A DNA stretch of 12,422 bases from Mageeibacillus sp. UBA5436 (GCA_002427545.1 DIRM01000002.1:1-12422); one strand, 5' to 3'; positions 1-7,592 are shown, counted from the stretch's first letter. Made by a program: numbers and translations. Notes: generated by a model not told the origin, from the letters alone.

Positions 1-1
1 A

Positions 2-130
2 TATATATCAAACAATAATTCTGGTGACCATGAAGTAGAAGGTATTTCAGGAGCGACTATTAGTACTTCTGCTTTTATTGATAGTGTCAATGATGCATTA
101 AATGATTTTGAAAAATTGACTTCAAATTAA
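2..130 (+). CDS. rnfG: RnfG C-terminal end (partial at 5' edge), FMN-carrying electron transport subunit
   Basis: Only the last 42 codons are in the window; the gene enters from the left edge in the frame starting at base 2 and stops at 128-130. The visible tail reads ...EVEGISGATISTSAFIDSV. SGATIST is the covalent-flavin motif of RnfG/NqrC, in which the Thr of SGAT (codon 56-58) receives FMN through a phosphoester bond made by ApbE. The motif sits close to the C-terminus, as is usual for the family. RnfG is a one-TM subunit whose FMN-binding domain lies outside the cytoplasmic membrane. The following rnfE, rnfA and rnfB fit the common C-D-G-E-A-B gene order, which supports the call despite the short fragment. 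An isolated FMN-binding protein such as PplA is the alternative, but the context argues against it. Confidence 0.85.
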   Translation, partial: YISNNNSGDHEVEGISGATISTSAFIDSVNDALNDFEKLTSN

Positions 131-219
131 TATCTTAAGAAATGGGAGATACAGAAATTGTTAAAGAATCAAATGATGTGACTTTAGCAATAGATAAAAA
201 GGAAAATTAGGCAAATGAT

Positions 220-951
220 ATGACAACAAAAGTAAATAATCAAAAAAAATTATCTGGCTTAGATGTATTCAAACGTGGTCTGATAAGAGAAAATCCAGTC
301 TTTAGATTAGTACTTGGTATGTGCTCATCCTTAGCTGTTTCTAGTACTTTAATTGGCTCATTTAGCATGGGTATCGCTGTACTTTTTGTTTTAATGATGT
401 CCAATATTCTCATCTCATTATTGCGAAATGTAATTGCAGATTCGATTCGAATTCCTGCCTATATCACGATTATTGCAGGCTTTGTTTCGATTGTTCAAAT
501 GCTTTTGCAGGCATTTTTGCCAACCATTTATGATCTCTTAGGGATTTATTTACCTTTAATTGTTGTTAATTGTATCATTCTTGGCAGAGCAGAAGGTTTT
601 GCAAATCAAAATACAGTTGGAATGGCTGCTTTAGATGGACTTGGAATGGGGTTGGGTTATACTTTGGCTATGGTATCAATTGCATTGATTCGTGAAATCT
701 TAGGATTTGGTTCTGTTTTTGGCATACAATTTATACCTGATAAATATCATATTCTTTTATTCTCTATGCCGGCGGGTGGATTTATTGTAGTTGGTATCTT
801 AATGGCAGTTTGGAATAGAATAGCCGAAAAACTTGGTAAACCTAGAGCAGGTGAAGGTATAGATGCTTGTAGTGGTTGCCCAATAGCTGCTAATTGTCAG
901 GCTCTCAGATCAAATGATTTATTAACAGAAGAAAATAAAGCAGGTGACTAA
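220..951 (+). CDS. rnfE: RnfE, integral membrane subunit of the Rnf complex
   Basis: This 243-residue hydrophobic protein has about six membrane segments and is homologous to RnfA/NqrD/NqrE. The family signature is clear: RGLIRENPVFRLVLGMC near residues 19-35, and LGIYLPLIVVNCIILGR near 108-122. Cys35 and Cys118 occupy the half-membrane positions that, with the equivalent RnfA cysteines, hold an intramembrane Fe-S cluster in Rnf/Nqr complexes. The usual CPxLAV after the first Cys is CSSLAVS here. The start at 220 is preceded by a weak AGG (209-211); no better start exists in frame because a TAG lies at 208-210. The N-terminus is about 15 residues longer than many homologues. The C-terminal tail holds three cysteines (217, 220, 226) in a CX2CX5C pattern. 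It is followed after 2 nt by rnfA, so co-translation is likely. Confidence 0.93.
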   Translation: MTTKVNNQKKLSGLDVFKRGLIRENPVFRLVLGMCSSLAVSSTLIGSFSMGIAVLFVLMMSNILISLLRNVIADSIRIPAYITIIAGFVSIVQMLLQAFLPTIYDLLGIYLPLIVVNCIILGRAEGFANQNTVGMAALDGLGMGLGYTLAMVSIALIREILGFGSVFGIQFIPDKYHILLFSMPAGGFIVVGILMAVWNRIAEKLGKPRAGEGIDACSGCPIAANCQALRSNDLLTEENKAGD

Positions 952-953
952 AA

Positions 954-1544
954 ATGAAAGATATTCTCCAAATTTTATTTGTGGCAATTCTAGTCGAAAA
1001 TTATGTTTTTGTAAAATTTTTAGGTATTTGCCCCTTCCTTGGTGTTTCTAAAAAATTAGATACAGCTTTAGGAATGAGTGTTTCTGTTTTATTTGTAATG
1101 ATTTTGGCAACTGCTGTTACCTGGCCTATAAATCATTTCATCCTAGAGAAAATGAAAATGGAATATTTACAAACATTGTTTTTTATTTTAATTATTGCTG
1201 CTCTCGTACAAATTGTTGAGTCATTTATGAAAAAATATATGGTTGGTTTATATGAAGCTTTAGGTATTTATTTACCCTTAATCACAACAAATTGTATTGT
1301 TTTAGGCGTCGTTGTTTTGAATGTTCAACAAAATTATAGCTTTGTAGAATCTATTGCTAATTCATTAGGGGGTGGTTTAGGTTTTTTACTTGCCATGTTT
1401 ATGTTCTCAGGAATTCGTAGCAAGATTCAAGAATCAGATATCCCAAGATTTTTTCAAGGATTACCAATCACTCTCTTAGCTGCCGGTTTAACCTCCTTAT
1501 CATTTAAGGGTTTTGTCGGTATTGCAGAAAATCTATTTAATTAA
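954..1544 (+). CDS. rnfA: RnfA, integral membrane subunit of the Rnf complex
   Basis: This 196-residue protein has the usual RnfA length and about six membrane helices. The hallmarks are VENYVFVKFLGICPFLGVS (residues 14-32, Cys26) and LGIYLPLITTNCIVLG (103-118, Cys114). The two cysteines lie in the inverted half-membrane segments that face RnfE and are known in the family to carry an Fe-S centre that takes electrons across the membrane. An AGGTGA ribosome site (942-947) lies inside the end of rnfE, and only 2 nt separate the rnfE stop from this ATG. Its stop is followed by an unusually long 138-nt gap before rnfB. Confidence 0.95.
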   Translation: MKDILQILFVAILVENYVFVKFLGICPFLGVSKKLDTALGMSVSVLFVMILATAVTWPINHFILEKMKMEYLQTLFFILIIAALVQIVESFMKKYMVGLYEALGIYLPLITTNCIVLGVVVLNVQQNYSFVESIANSLGGGLGFLLAMFMFSGIRSKIQESDIPRFFQGLPITLLAAGLTSLSFKGFVGIAENLFN

Positions 1545-1682
1545 ATATTACAAACTATTTGATTAAAAATAAAAAATATTGCGATGTTTTTGAAAAAATA
1601 AAAATGCGAAATTACTAATGTTACAGATAAGTCCATAAAAGAATATGATCGCTATATACGACAATACAAAAGGGAGAAAATC

Positions 1683-2489
1683 ATGCAAAGTGTTTTAATA
1701 GCAACCGCTTTAGTTGGTGGTACAGGTTTAATCATAGGCTTTATTTTGATTATTTTTTCTAAAATCATGGCGGTACCAGTTGATCACGTGGAGCAAGATA
1801 TTAGAGCTATGTTGCCAGGCGTGAATTGTGGTGCTTGTGGTTATACAAGTTGTGATGGTTATGCAAAAGTATTAACTTCTGGTAAAGAAATCAATACCTC
1901 TCTTTGTAAACCAGGTGGTAATGAAACAGCTAGTCGTTTGGCTGAATATTTCGGACAAGATACCATTGATTTAAAGGCAACAACAGCAGTTGTTATGTGC
2001 CAAGGAAATTGTCAAAATACAAAAAAACTAGCAGATTATCAAGGAATTGAAACTTGTAAAATGGCCAATTTGATTTCTGGCGGAGACGGCAGTTGCAGTT
2101 ATGGTTGTTTGGGCTATGGCGATTGTTTTGATGTTTGCCAATATGATGCTATCTTTATCAAAGACGGTTTAGCCGAAATTAATCCTCTCAAATGTACTTC
2201 TTGTATGATGTGCATTCAAGTCTGTCCAAAAGGCATCATTGAATTAATACCAATGGATAAAGCGAGCTCATTGGTTCTCTGTCATAATGAAGACCCTATC
2301 AGAATGGCAAATCAGGCTTGTAAAACTTCTTGCATTGCTTGTAAGCAATGTGTACGTGCCTGTCCAGAAAATTGTATTGAAATTATAAATGATAGAGCCA
2401 TTATTGATTATGCTCGTTGTACCAATTGCGGTGAATGTCAAAAGGTTTGTCCGCATGATTGTATTTTATCATTGTACCCAGCCAGCTAA
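1683..2489 (+). CDS. rnfB: RnfB, iron-sulfur ferredoxin-like subunit of the Rnf complex
   Basis: RnfB is the electron entry subunit that takes electrons from reduced ferredoxin on the cytoplasmic side. The 268-residue product starts with one membrane helix (about residues 4-27). Next comes the 4Fe-4S domain with Cys49, Cys52, Cys57 and Cys75 (NCGACGYTSC, then LCKPGG). Further on are a Cys-rich stretch with CLGYGDC and two pairs of ferredoxin motifs: CTSCMMCIQVCP, CIACKQCVRACP and CTNCGECQKVCP. This matches the Clostridia-type RnfB. A good AGGGAG lies about 7 nt before ATG 1683. Being last of the rnf genes fits the C-D-G-E-A-B order. The small NusG-II gene follows after 26 nt, probably in the same transcript. 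Confidence 0.95.
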   Translation: MQSVLIATALVGGTGLIIGFILIIFSKIMAVPVDHVEQDIRAMLPGVNCGACGYTSCDGYAKVLTSGKEINTSLCKPGGNETASRLAEYFGQDTIDLKATTAVVMCQGNCQNTKKLADYQGIETCKMANLISGGDGSCSYGCLGYGDCFDVCQYDAIFIKDGLAEINPLKCTSCMMCIQVCPKGIIELIPMDKASSLVLCHNEDPIRMANQACKTSCIACKQCVRACPENCIEIINDRAIIDYARCTNCGECQKVCPHDCILSLYPAS

Positions 2490-2515
2490 GTTGAATTAAA
2501 TTTTTAAAGGGAAAT

Positions 2516-2944
2516 ATGGAAAACAAAAACAGATATCCTGCATTGATTAAAAAGAGAGATCTTATCATTTTAGGAATAGTGATCATTGTTTTGACAGTCT
2601 GGATGATCTGGTCTTATTTACTAAAACCTAAATATCAATCAGCAGAAGAAACTTATGCTTGGATTTATCAAGATAATGATCTTTTAAAAAAAATTCATTT
2701 AGATGGGAATGCTATAAAATTTGACATAGAAGTCATAGTTGCTGGAGATACTCATATTTTAAAAATAGAAACGTATGAAGATAAATCAATTGCTGTTATC
2801 GAATCAGATTGCCCGGATCAAATTTGTGTGAACACAGGTAGAGTTTCAATCATGGGACAGAGCATCGCTTGTTTACCTAATCATGTTATTATCAAAATAG
2901 GTAGCGAGACGAATCCCATTGGAGAAGGAGGAATAGATGGTTGA
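2516..2944 (+). CDS. NusG domain II-containing membrane-anchored protein (EetA-like)
   Basis: This 142-residue protein has a short basic N-terminus, one membrane helix (about residues 15-36) and an extracytoplasmic domain. The signature of the NusG domain II (DUF2-type) family lies at its end: SDCPDQICVNTGRVS, then GQSIACLPNHVIIKI, with Cys99, Cys104 and Cys119. It is not the transcription factor NusG; only the small beta-barrel domain is shared. Homologues are commonly encoded beside a Gx transporter gene and redox loci. In the flavin-based extracellular electron transfer loci of Listeria and lactobacilli, I recall this pair as EetA/EetB. Assignment to that role here is inference. An AAAGGGA ribosome site precedes ATG 2516, and the stop overlaps the next start by 4 nt. 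Confidence 0.82.
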   Translation: MENKNRYPALIKKRDLIILGIVIIVLTVWMIWSYLLKPKYQSAEETYAWIYQDNDLLKKIHLDGNAIKFDIEVIVAGDTHILKIETYEDKSIAVIESDCPDQICVNTGRVSIMGQSIACLPNHVIIKIGSETNPIGEGGIDG

Positions 2945-3552
2945 ACCAAAAAATATCAGATCAAAACAATGATGATCAAAAGCCAATGATTCAAAAACAC
3001 CTCAAAAAGCGAACAACATCTTCAAAAACAATAGCCCTTGTTTTGAGAGCTATGCTTTTGGCTTTAGCTTTTATTTTATCCTTTCTCGATCATAGTTTAC
3101 CCAGTAATTTTCCTGCTTTTCCACAATTCTCACTAGGACTTTCTAATATTGTTGTTTTATTTGCCTTGATTTTTCTTACATGGAAAGATGCTTTATTTCT
3201 TACAATAGCCAAAAGTTTTATGGTTATTTTCGTACGTGGGCCCATTTCTTTTTATTTAAGTATTAGTGGCGGTTTACTTGCTCTACTAATAGAGATAATT
3301 ATTTGGAAGATTACCAAAAAAGAAAGTTCTTTAATTTTTCTCTCTGCATTTGGAGGATTAAGCCATAATATCGGTCAAGTTCTAGCTTATTCTGTTTATG
3401 CTCAAGTAAAGATATGGATTTTATTACCGCCATTATCTATTTTGGGAATCATATCAGGAATATTAACAGCATTAGTATTACGTGCACTTTTTCCTTATTT
3501 TGTTAATTGGTTTAATTATTGGGAAGAAAATTCAGACAATAAAGGAGAATAA
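2941..3552 (+). CDS. Gx transporter family membrane protein (EetB-like; heptaprenyl diphosphate synthase component I family)
   Basis: The 203-residue product has a polar, basic N-terminus of about 30 residues and then about six membrane segments. It shows features of the Gx/Hpre_diP_synt_I family: an N-terminal helix with LRAMLLALAFILSFLDHSLP, FPQFSLGLSNIVVLFAL, then SISGGLLALLIE and FGGLSHNIGQVLAY. The family looks like the S-components of ECF transporters; its substrate is not established. TTG 2941 is chosen as start because AAGGAGG (2925-2931) sits 9 nt upstream and the ATG at 2937 opens only a 12-codon frame. The TTG overlaps the previous stop (TTGA), indicating translational coupling. 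The operon probably ends here. The 93-nt convergent gap to the next gene holds only a weak hairpin (TAAGA/TCTTA at 3620-3633), not a convincing terminator. Confidence 0.83.
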   Translation: MNQKISDQNNDDQKPMIQKHLKKRTTSSKTIALVLRAMLLALAFILSFLDHSLPSNFPAFPQFSLGLSNIVVLFALIFLTWKDALFLTIAKSFMVIFVRGPISFYLSISGGLLALLIEIIIWKITKKESSLIFLSAFGGLSHNIGQVLAYSVYAQVKIWILLPPLSILGIISGILTALVLRALFPYFVNWFNYWEENSDNKGE

Positions 3553-3645
3553 AAAACTAAAGATTGATCAAATCCATTAAAATTACTGCTTTTGTGTTGT
3601 AAATACAGATATTAGTTTCTAAGAAAAATCTTATAATATCTTTTG

Positions 3646-4791
3646 TTACATCTTAATCCATATGGCGCCTGCTTCGGAGCTATCTACACATTTATTGACG
3701 AATGCTACGCCGTCGATGCCCATATCAATAGTAGGGTAACCATAATTTTCTTCATTTATTTGTTGACCATCTATCTTGTCAATAAGTGCACGGCAGAAAT
3801 CTTTATAGATATTAGCAAAAGCTTCTATAAGTCCTTCAGGATGTCCAGAAGGTACTCGCACATACTCTTTTGCTTTATCTGTGAGATAATCGCAACCACG
3901 GCTATATATTTGTGGAGGTTGATTACGCATAGATACTTTAAGATAATTGTTTTCTTCTTGTACGAATTCGATGGTACCATCTGTGCCAAAAATACGTACT
4001 TTAAGTGCATTATCAAACCCGATAGCTACCTGAGATGTCCAATACATACCTGTAGCACCACCCTTGAACTTTACCAATACTTCTACATTATTATCCAATA
4101 CTCCACCTGAACCAAATGTATCAAGGTTGCAACAAAGAGAATCTAGCTTCAATCCGGTAACGTAACTAACCCAGTTTTCAATATGAGTACCTAAGTCAGC
4201 AACGCATGCACCACGCCCAGAAAACTTGGGATTTGCTCGCCAAGGTTGATTGTTTTCTGAAATAATTTCTAATGAATCAAGCAGCCAGTCTTGTGGATAT
4301 TCTGCAATGACCATACGGATATCGCCAATGGAGCCATTTTTTACTAATTCACGGGCTTCACGAGCCATTACATGTCCAGTATAAGTATATGTGACACAGA
4401 AGAGACAGTTATTTTCCATTGCAATCCGTTTCAGTTCTTGTCCTTCATCTACAGTAAAACATAATGGTTTCTCACATACTACATTGATACCCTGCTCCAA
4501 AAATAGTTTTGCCGCTGGATAGTGGAAGCAATTGGGGGTAACTATATCCACCCAGTCAATTTTGTCTTTGCGTGCACCCTCTTTTTTTGCCATTTCTTCG
4601 AAAGTCCAATAATTACGATCTTTGTCGATACCCAATTCTGCACCGGCTTGTATAATTTTTTCTTCATTATTTGAAAAACAGCCTGCTACTAGTTCTGCTT
4701 CATTATTTAAGCTAATGGCTGCTCGATGTACACCACCGATGAATGCGCCAGGACCGCCACCAATCATACCACATCTAAGTTTACGTCCCAT
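3646..4791 (-). CDS. Gfo/Idh/MocA family NAD(P)-dependent oxidoreductase
   Basis: The 381-residue product has an N-terminal Rossmann fold with the dinucleotide motif GMIGGGPGAFIGGVHR (residues 8-23), the family EKP motif (107-109, CEKPL) and a catalytic-type DLGTH (Asp199, His203) in the C-terminal alpha/beta domain. Family members oxidise or reduce sugars, inositols and sugar acids with NAD(P); the substrate cannot be read here. The start is ATG at 4791 (- strand), which has GGAG 7 nt upstream; the frame stays open 18 codons further, but that part looks non-conserved and has no ribosome site. The gene is visibly richer in GC (sampled 60-base lines at 35-52%) than ptsI (about 27% in one line), so it may have been acquired. 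It is convergent with the Rnf operon and divergent from the DUF1349 gene, so both may share one control region (4792-5011). Confidence 0.9.
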   Translation of the reverse strand: MGRKLRCGMIGGGPGAFIGGVHRAAISLNNEAELVAGCFSNNEEKIIQAGAELGIDKDRNYWTFEEMAKKEGARKDKIDWVDIVTPNCFHYPAAKLFLEQGINVVCEKPLCFTVDEGQELKRIAMENNCLFCVTYTYTGHVMAREARELVKNGSIGDIRMVIAEYPQDWLLDSLEIISENNQPWRANPKFSGRGACVADLGTHIENWVSYVTGLKLDSLCCNLDTFGSGGVLDNNVEVLVKFKGGATGMYWTSQVAIGFDNALKVRIFGTDGTIEFVQEENNYLKVSMRNQPPQIYSRGCDYLTDKAKEYVRVPSGHPEGLIEAFANIYKDFCRALIDKIDGQQINEENYGYPTIDMGIDGVAFVNKCVDSSEAGAIWIKM

Positions 4792-5011
4792 CTTTTTTCT
4801 CCGTTTGTCTATCTGTATACTATTGGACATTTTAATATTTATCATAATAGAATTAAATAAAAAGAGCCAGAGGAAGAACGACTATAATTAAATACAAATT
4901 TTGAGAGAGAAAGTAAGGTATACTGATAAAACAATTTAAAAATAATAGAAATAAAAATTTGATTCTCATTAAAATTAATAAAAATAAATTTGTCTAAATT
5001 GGAGGGATTAC

Positions 5012-5572
5012 ATGAAAATTAAAGGTAGAGGAAAATATCAAATTGTTGACAATAAATTAATCATTACCTCAGATGCAAAAACAGATTATTTTGTAAATCC
5101 TATTGATGGCTTTACAATCAACAATGCGGCTTTTGTATATAAATCAATAAAAGGAGATTTCGTTTCTAAAGCTAAAATAGAACTTAAACATAAATCCTTG
5201 TTTGATGCTGGTGTATTGCTTGCCTTTCAAGATGAAACACATTGGGCAAAAGCCTGTTTTGAGAAAAATGATGATGGGGATATTTGTATTTGCACAGTAA
5301 TGACTAATGAATTGTCAGATGATTGCAGTGGTCCCATCATTAAACAAGATCATGTTTGGTTGCAATTATCACGTACGGATAATATTTTTGCTGTTCACTA
5401 TTCTCTTGATGGAGAAATCTGGCATATGACTAGACTAGCTAATCTTAACTTAGATGAAGAATTAGAAGTAGGTTTTGAGTCACAATCCCCGACAGGACAA
5501 GGTACAATTGTAAAATTTTCAGATTATTCTATTGAAGATCGAACATTAGAAAACCCACGCTCGGGGAAATAA
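5012..5572 (+). CDS. DUF1349 domain-containing protein (concanavalin A-like fold)
   Basis: This 186-residue protein has no signal peptide or membrane segment. It shows the DUF1349 pattern across its length: FDAGVLLAFQDETHWAKACFE (about 67-87), the strand HVWLQLSRTDNIFAVHYSLDG (about 113-134) and the terminal VGFESQSPTGQGTIVKFSDY. The family adopts a beta-sandwich related to glycan-binding or glycan-hydrolysing lectin folds, and is usually a cytoplasmic stand-alone protein in sugar gene clusters; the biochemical role is unknown. ATG 5012 has a TTGGAGGG ribosome site about 7 nt upstream. A possible promoter is TTGAGA-17 nt-TGATAA beginning near 4900. The gene is followed by a long stem-loop, so it is probably a single-gene transcript. 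Confidence 0.8.
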   Translation: MKIKGRGKYQIVDNKLIITSDAKTDYFVNPIDGFTINNAAFVYKSIKGDFVSKAKIELKHKSLFDAGVLLAFQDETHWAKACFEKNDDGDICICTVMTNELSDDCSGPIIKQDHVWLQLSRTDNIFAVHYSLDGEIWHMTRLANLNLDEELEVGFESQSPTGQGTIVKFSDYSIEDRTLENPRSGK

Positions 5573-5903
5573 AACTTTTCGTTTATTCCTTTTTATGTCT
5601 TAAAAAGGAATAAGCAAACAAATCAAAGCTTTAAATTATTTAATTTTTAGCAATTTAGAAATCAAATTGTTTAATCTATAGTCAAAAAATGTTATAACAT
5701 GGCCTCTATAAATTTGATGCTAAGAATTACATTTTATTTTAAGTACAACATACGTCTTAAAAAATGATTGGACATTAATTTCTACTTATACTAAACTCTA
5801 ATCAATTGAAACACAAAATTGAAACCACTACTATTCTTATCTAAGAGCTTGTCAAAGCTGTTGGCAAATTTATCTGCGCAAAAAACCCTATAAAGGAGAG
5901 CAT
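5573..5903 (+). promoter_or_regulatory. 331-nt intergenic region upstream of ptsI with candidate promoter
   Basis: After the stem-loop at 5583-5613 no coding sequence is seen. The best promoter candidate is TTGAAA (5806-5811), a 17-nt spacer and TACTAT (5829-5834), which would start transcription near 5841, about 60 nt before ptsI. Two symmetric elements are present: the perfect 12-bp palindrome ATGTTATAACAT (5689-5700), and TTGTCAA-5 nt-TTGGCAA (5849-5867) just downstream of the predicted start site. A weaker hairpin pairs TTTTAAG (5737-5743) with CTTAAAA (5756-5762). All are sequence-pattern calls only. Confidence 0.4.
5583..5613 (+). terminator. Stem-loop after the DUF1349 gene, probable transcription terminator
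   Basis: A perfect 13-bp stem pairs 5583-5595 (TTATTCCTTTTTA) with 5601-5613, closing a 5-nt loop (TGTCT). It begins 11 nt after the DUF1349 stop. No U-run follows on either strand, so as an intrinsic terminator it is atypical. It could instead protect the 3' end of the mRNA. Confidence 0.55.
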
Positions 5904-7592
5904 ATGAAACGTATTAAGGTAGAGCGAACTTTCACCAGAGGCATCGCTTTGGCGGAAGCTTTTGTATACAAAAAAATCGAATTAAAGGCTTCTCAAAAAT
6001 TGTTGTCTAATGAGACGGAAATCGTAGAAAATGTAGAAAAATTTGAAGAAATTACGCAGAGGGTTTCAGCTGATTTGGAAAAATTAGCAGAAGAATCAGC
6101 TATTTTTCAAGGGCATTTGAGTATTGCTAATGATATTGCTTTGAAAGATAGTGTCCTTAACAGAATCCAAAACGAAAAAGAAAATGTTGAATTAGCTGTA
6201 GAAAATACGATTAATGAATTTGCAGCGATGATGGCGGCAATTGATGATGCCTACATGCAAGAAAGAGCTGTAGACATTCAAGATGTAGGGGTTCGTTTTC
6301 TTTCTACTTTACAAAATGTAGATATGAATGAATTAAAACATATTAATAAACCTGTCATCATTATTGCAGAAGATTTAACTCCGTCAGATACATCCTTGAT
6401 GAATTTTGATTATGTTCAAGGTTTTATTACTGAAAAAGGTGGCGTTACTTCACATGTTTCCATTATCGCAAAAAATCTTGGACTTCCTGCTTTAGTTGGA
6501 GCAGAAGGTATTTTAGAGTCTGTAAAAAGTGATGATCGTGTCTTATTTGATGCATCTACAGGTGATATTTATATCAATCCTGATGAAGACATAGAAAAAG
6601 AATTACTGCAAAAAAGCGAAGCTGAAGAAAAATTTAAAAATGAAATCATGTCTAAAGTTGATTTACCAGTTAAAACAAAGGATGGTAAAGAGGTTAAAGT
6701 TTATGCCAATGTAGGTTCAACGGAAGATATTAATCAGGCAATGCCGTACAAAATTAATGGTGTAGGTCTTTATCGTACAGAATTTTTATTCATGGACAAT
6801 ACGCATTTTCCAACCGAAGATGAACAATTTGATGCATATAAAGAAGCCATCGAAACTTTGGGAAATGAATTAATTATTAGAACTTTAGATATAGGCGGAG
6901 ATAAATCATTACCTTATTATGAATTTGAATCAGAAGAAAACCCGTTTTTAGGATGGCGTGCTATCAGAATGTGCCTTGATGAAGTGGAAATTTATAAAAC
7001 ACAGATTCGAGCTTTGCTCCGAGCCTCTGCTTTTGGTCCGATTAAAATTATGATTCCAATGATAATTTCCTTGGAGGAATATCGTAAAGTAAAAGAAATC
7101 ATTAATGAATGCAAAGCTGAGCTCAAATCAGAAGGTAAGGAATTTAATGAAAATATACCAGTAGGTATTATGGTAGAAACACCTGCTGCTGTTATGCTAG
7201 CTGATGTTTTAGCTCAAGAAGTAGATTTCTTTAGTATTGGTACCAATGATTTAACTCAATATATTTTATCAGTAGATCGTGGTAATCAGCGTATTAAACA
7301 TTTATTTGATTCGTTTAATCCAGCTGTTTTAAGAGCAATTTATCGAGTTATTAAAGCTGCTAATGATGCAGGAATCGAAGTAGGAATGTGTGGTGAATTT
7401 GCTTCAGATCAAAATATTACCGAGATTTTACTGGGTTTTGGTTTGGATGAATATAGTATGGCTGCAAGCGAAACCCCAATTATCAAAGAAAAAATTAGAA
7501 ATCTTGATTATCAGGCAGGAAAAGAAAAAGCACAAAAAGTTTTGGCTTGTCGTACAGTTGAAGAAGTTTATCAATTACTTGATATAAAATGA
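5904..7592 (+). CDS. ptsI: Phosphoenolpyruvate-protein phosphotransferase (PTS enzyme I)
   Basis: Enzyme I takes phosphate from PEP and passes it to HPr, the first step of every sugar PTS; it is cytosolic. The 562-residue length is close to the family norm of about 570-575. The N-terminal HPr-binding and phosphohistidine domain contains GGVTSHVSIIAKNLGLPALVG with the active His184. The C-terminal PEP-binding barrel shows LYRTEFLFM, the RTLDIGGDKSLPYYEFE block with NPFLGWRAIRMCL, FFSIGTNDLTQYILSVDRGN and the acid/base VGMCGEF (Cys496). ATG 5904 follows a strong AAAGGAGAG. HPr follows 43 nt downstream, the reverse of the usual ptsH-ptsI order. Its place beside ula-type genes suggests it serves that transporter, but it could be the only EI of the cell. 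Confidence 0.96.
   Translation: MKRIKVERTFTRGIALAEAFVYKKIELKASQKLLSNETEIVENVEKFEEITQRVSADLEKLAEESAIFQGHLSIANDIALKDSVLNRIQNEKENVELAVENTINEFAAMMAAIDDAYMQERAVDIQDVGVRFLSTLQNVDMNELKHINKPVIIIAEDLTPSDTSLMNFDYVQGFITEKGGVTSHVSIIAKNLGLPALVGAEGILESVKSDDRVLFDASTGDIYINPDEDIEKELLQKSEAEEKFKNEIMSKVDLPVKTKDGKEVKVYANVGSTEDINQAMPYKINGVGLYRTEFLFMDNTHFPTEDEQFDAYKEAIETLGNELIIRTLDIGGDKSLPYYEFESEENPFLGWRAIRMCLDEVEIYKTQIRALLRASAFGPIKIMIPMIISLEEYRKVKEIINECKAELKSEGKEFNENIPVGIMVETPAAVMLADVLAQEVDFFSIGTNDLTQYILSVDRGNQRIKHLFDSFNPAVLRAIYRVIKAANDAGIEVGMCGEFASDQNITEILLGFGLDEYSMAASETPIIKEKIRNLDYQAGKEKAQKVLACRTVEEVYQLLDIK

Noticed and set aside
2268..2586. - strand open frames over the end of rnfB and the start of the NusG-II gene
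   Set aside because: They are antisense to well-supported coding frames, with no motif.
2937..2975. ATG at 2937 as start of the Gx transporter
   Set aside because: It is in another frame and reaches a stop after 11 codons; TTG 2941 keeps the conserved protein in frame with correct ribosome-site spacing.
3620..3633. Hairpin TAAGA-AAAA-TCTTA between the convergent genes as a terminator
   Set aside because: The stem is only five pairs, mostly A-T, with no clear U-run; such hairpins are expected by chance here.
3643..4110. Long + strand open frame (about 155 codons) within the oxidoreductase gene
   Set aside because: It is antisense to the clear Gfo/Idh/MocA coding frame, its translation is Cys/Tyr/Ile-rich without any motif, and it lacks a ribosome site.
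4792..4845. 18-codon in-frame upstream extension of the oxidoreductase
   Set aside because: The internal ATG at 4791 has a good GGAG 7 nt upstream, and the family starts just before the Rossmann motif.
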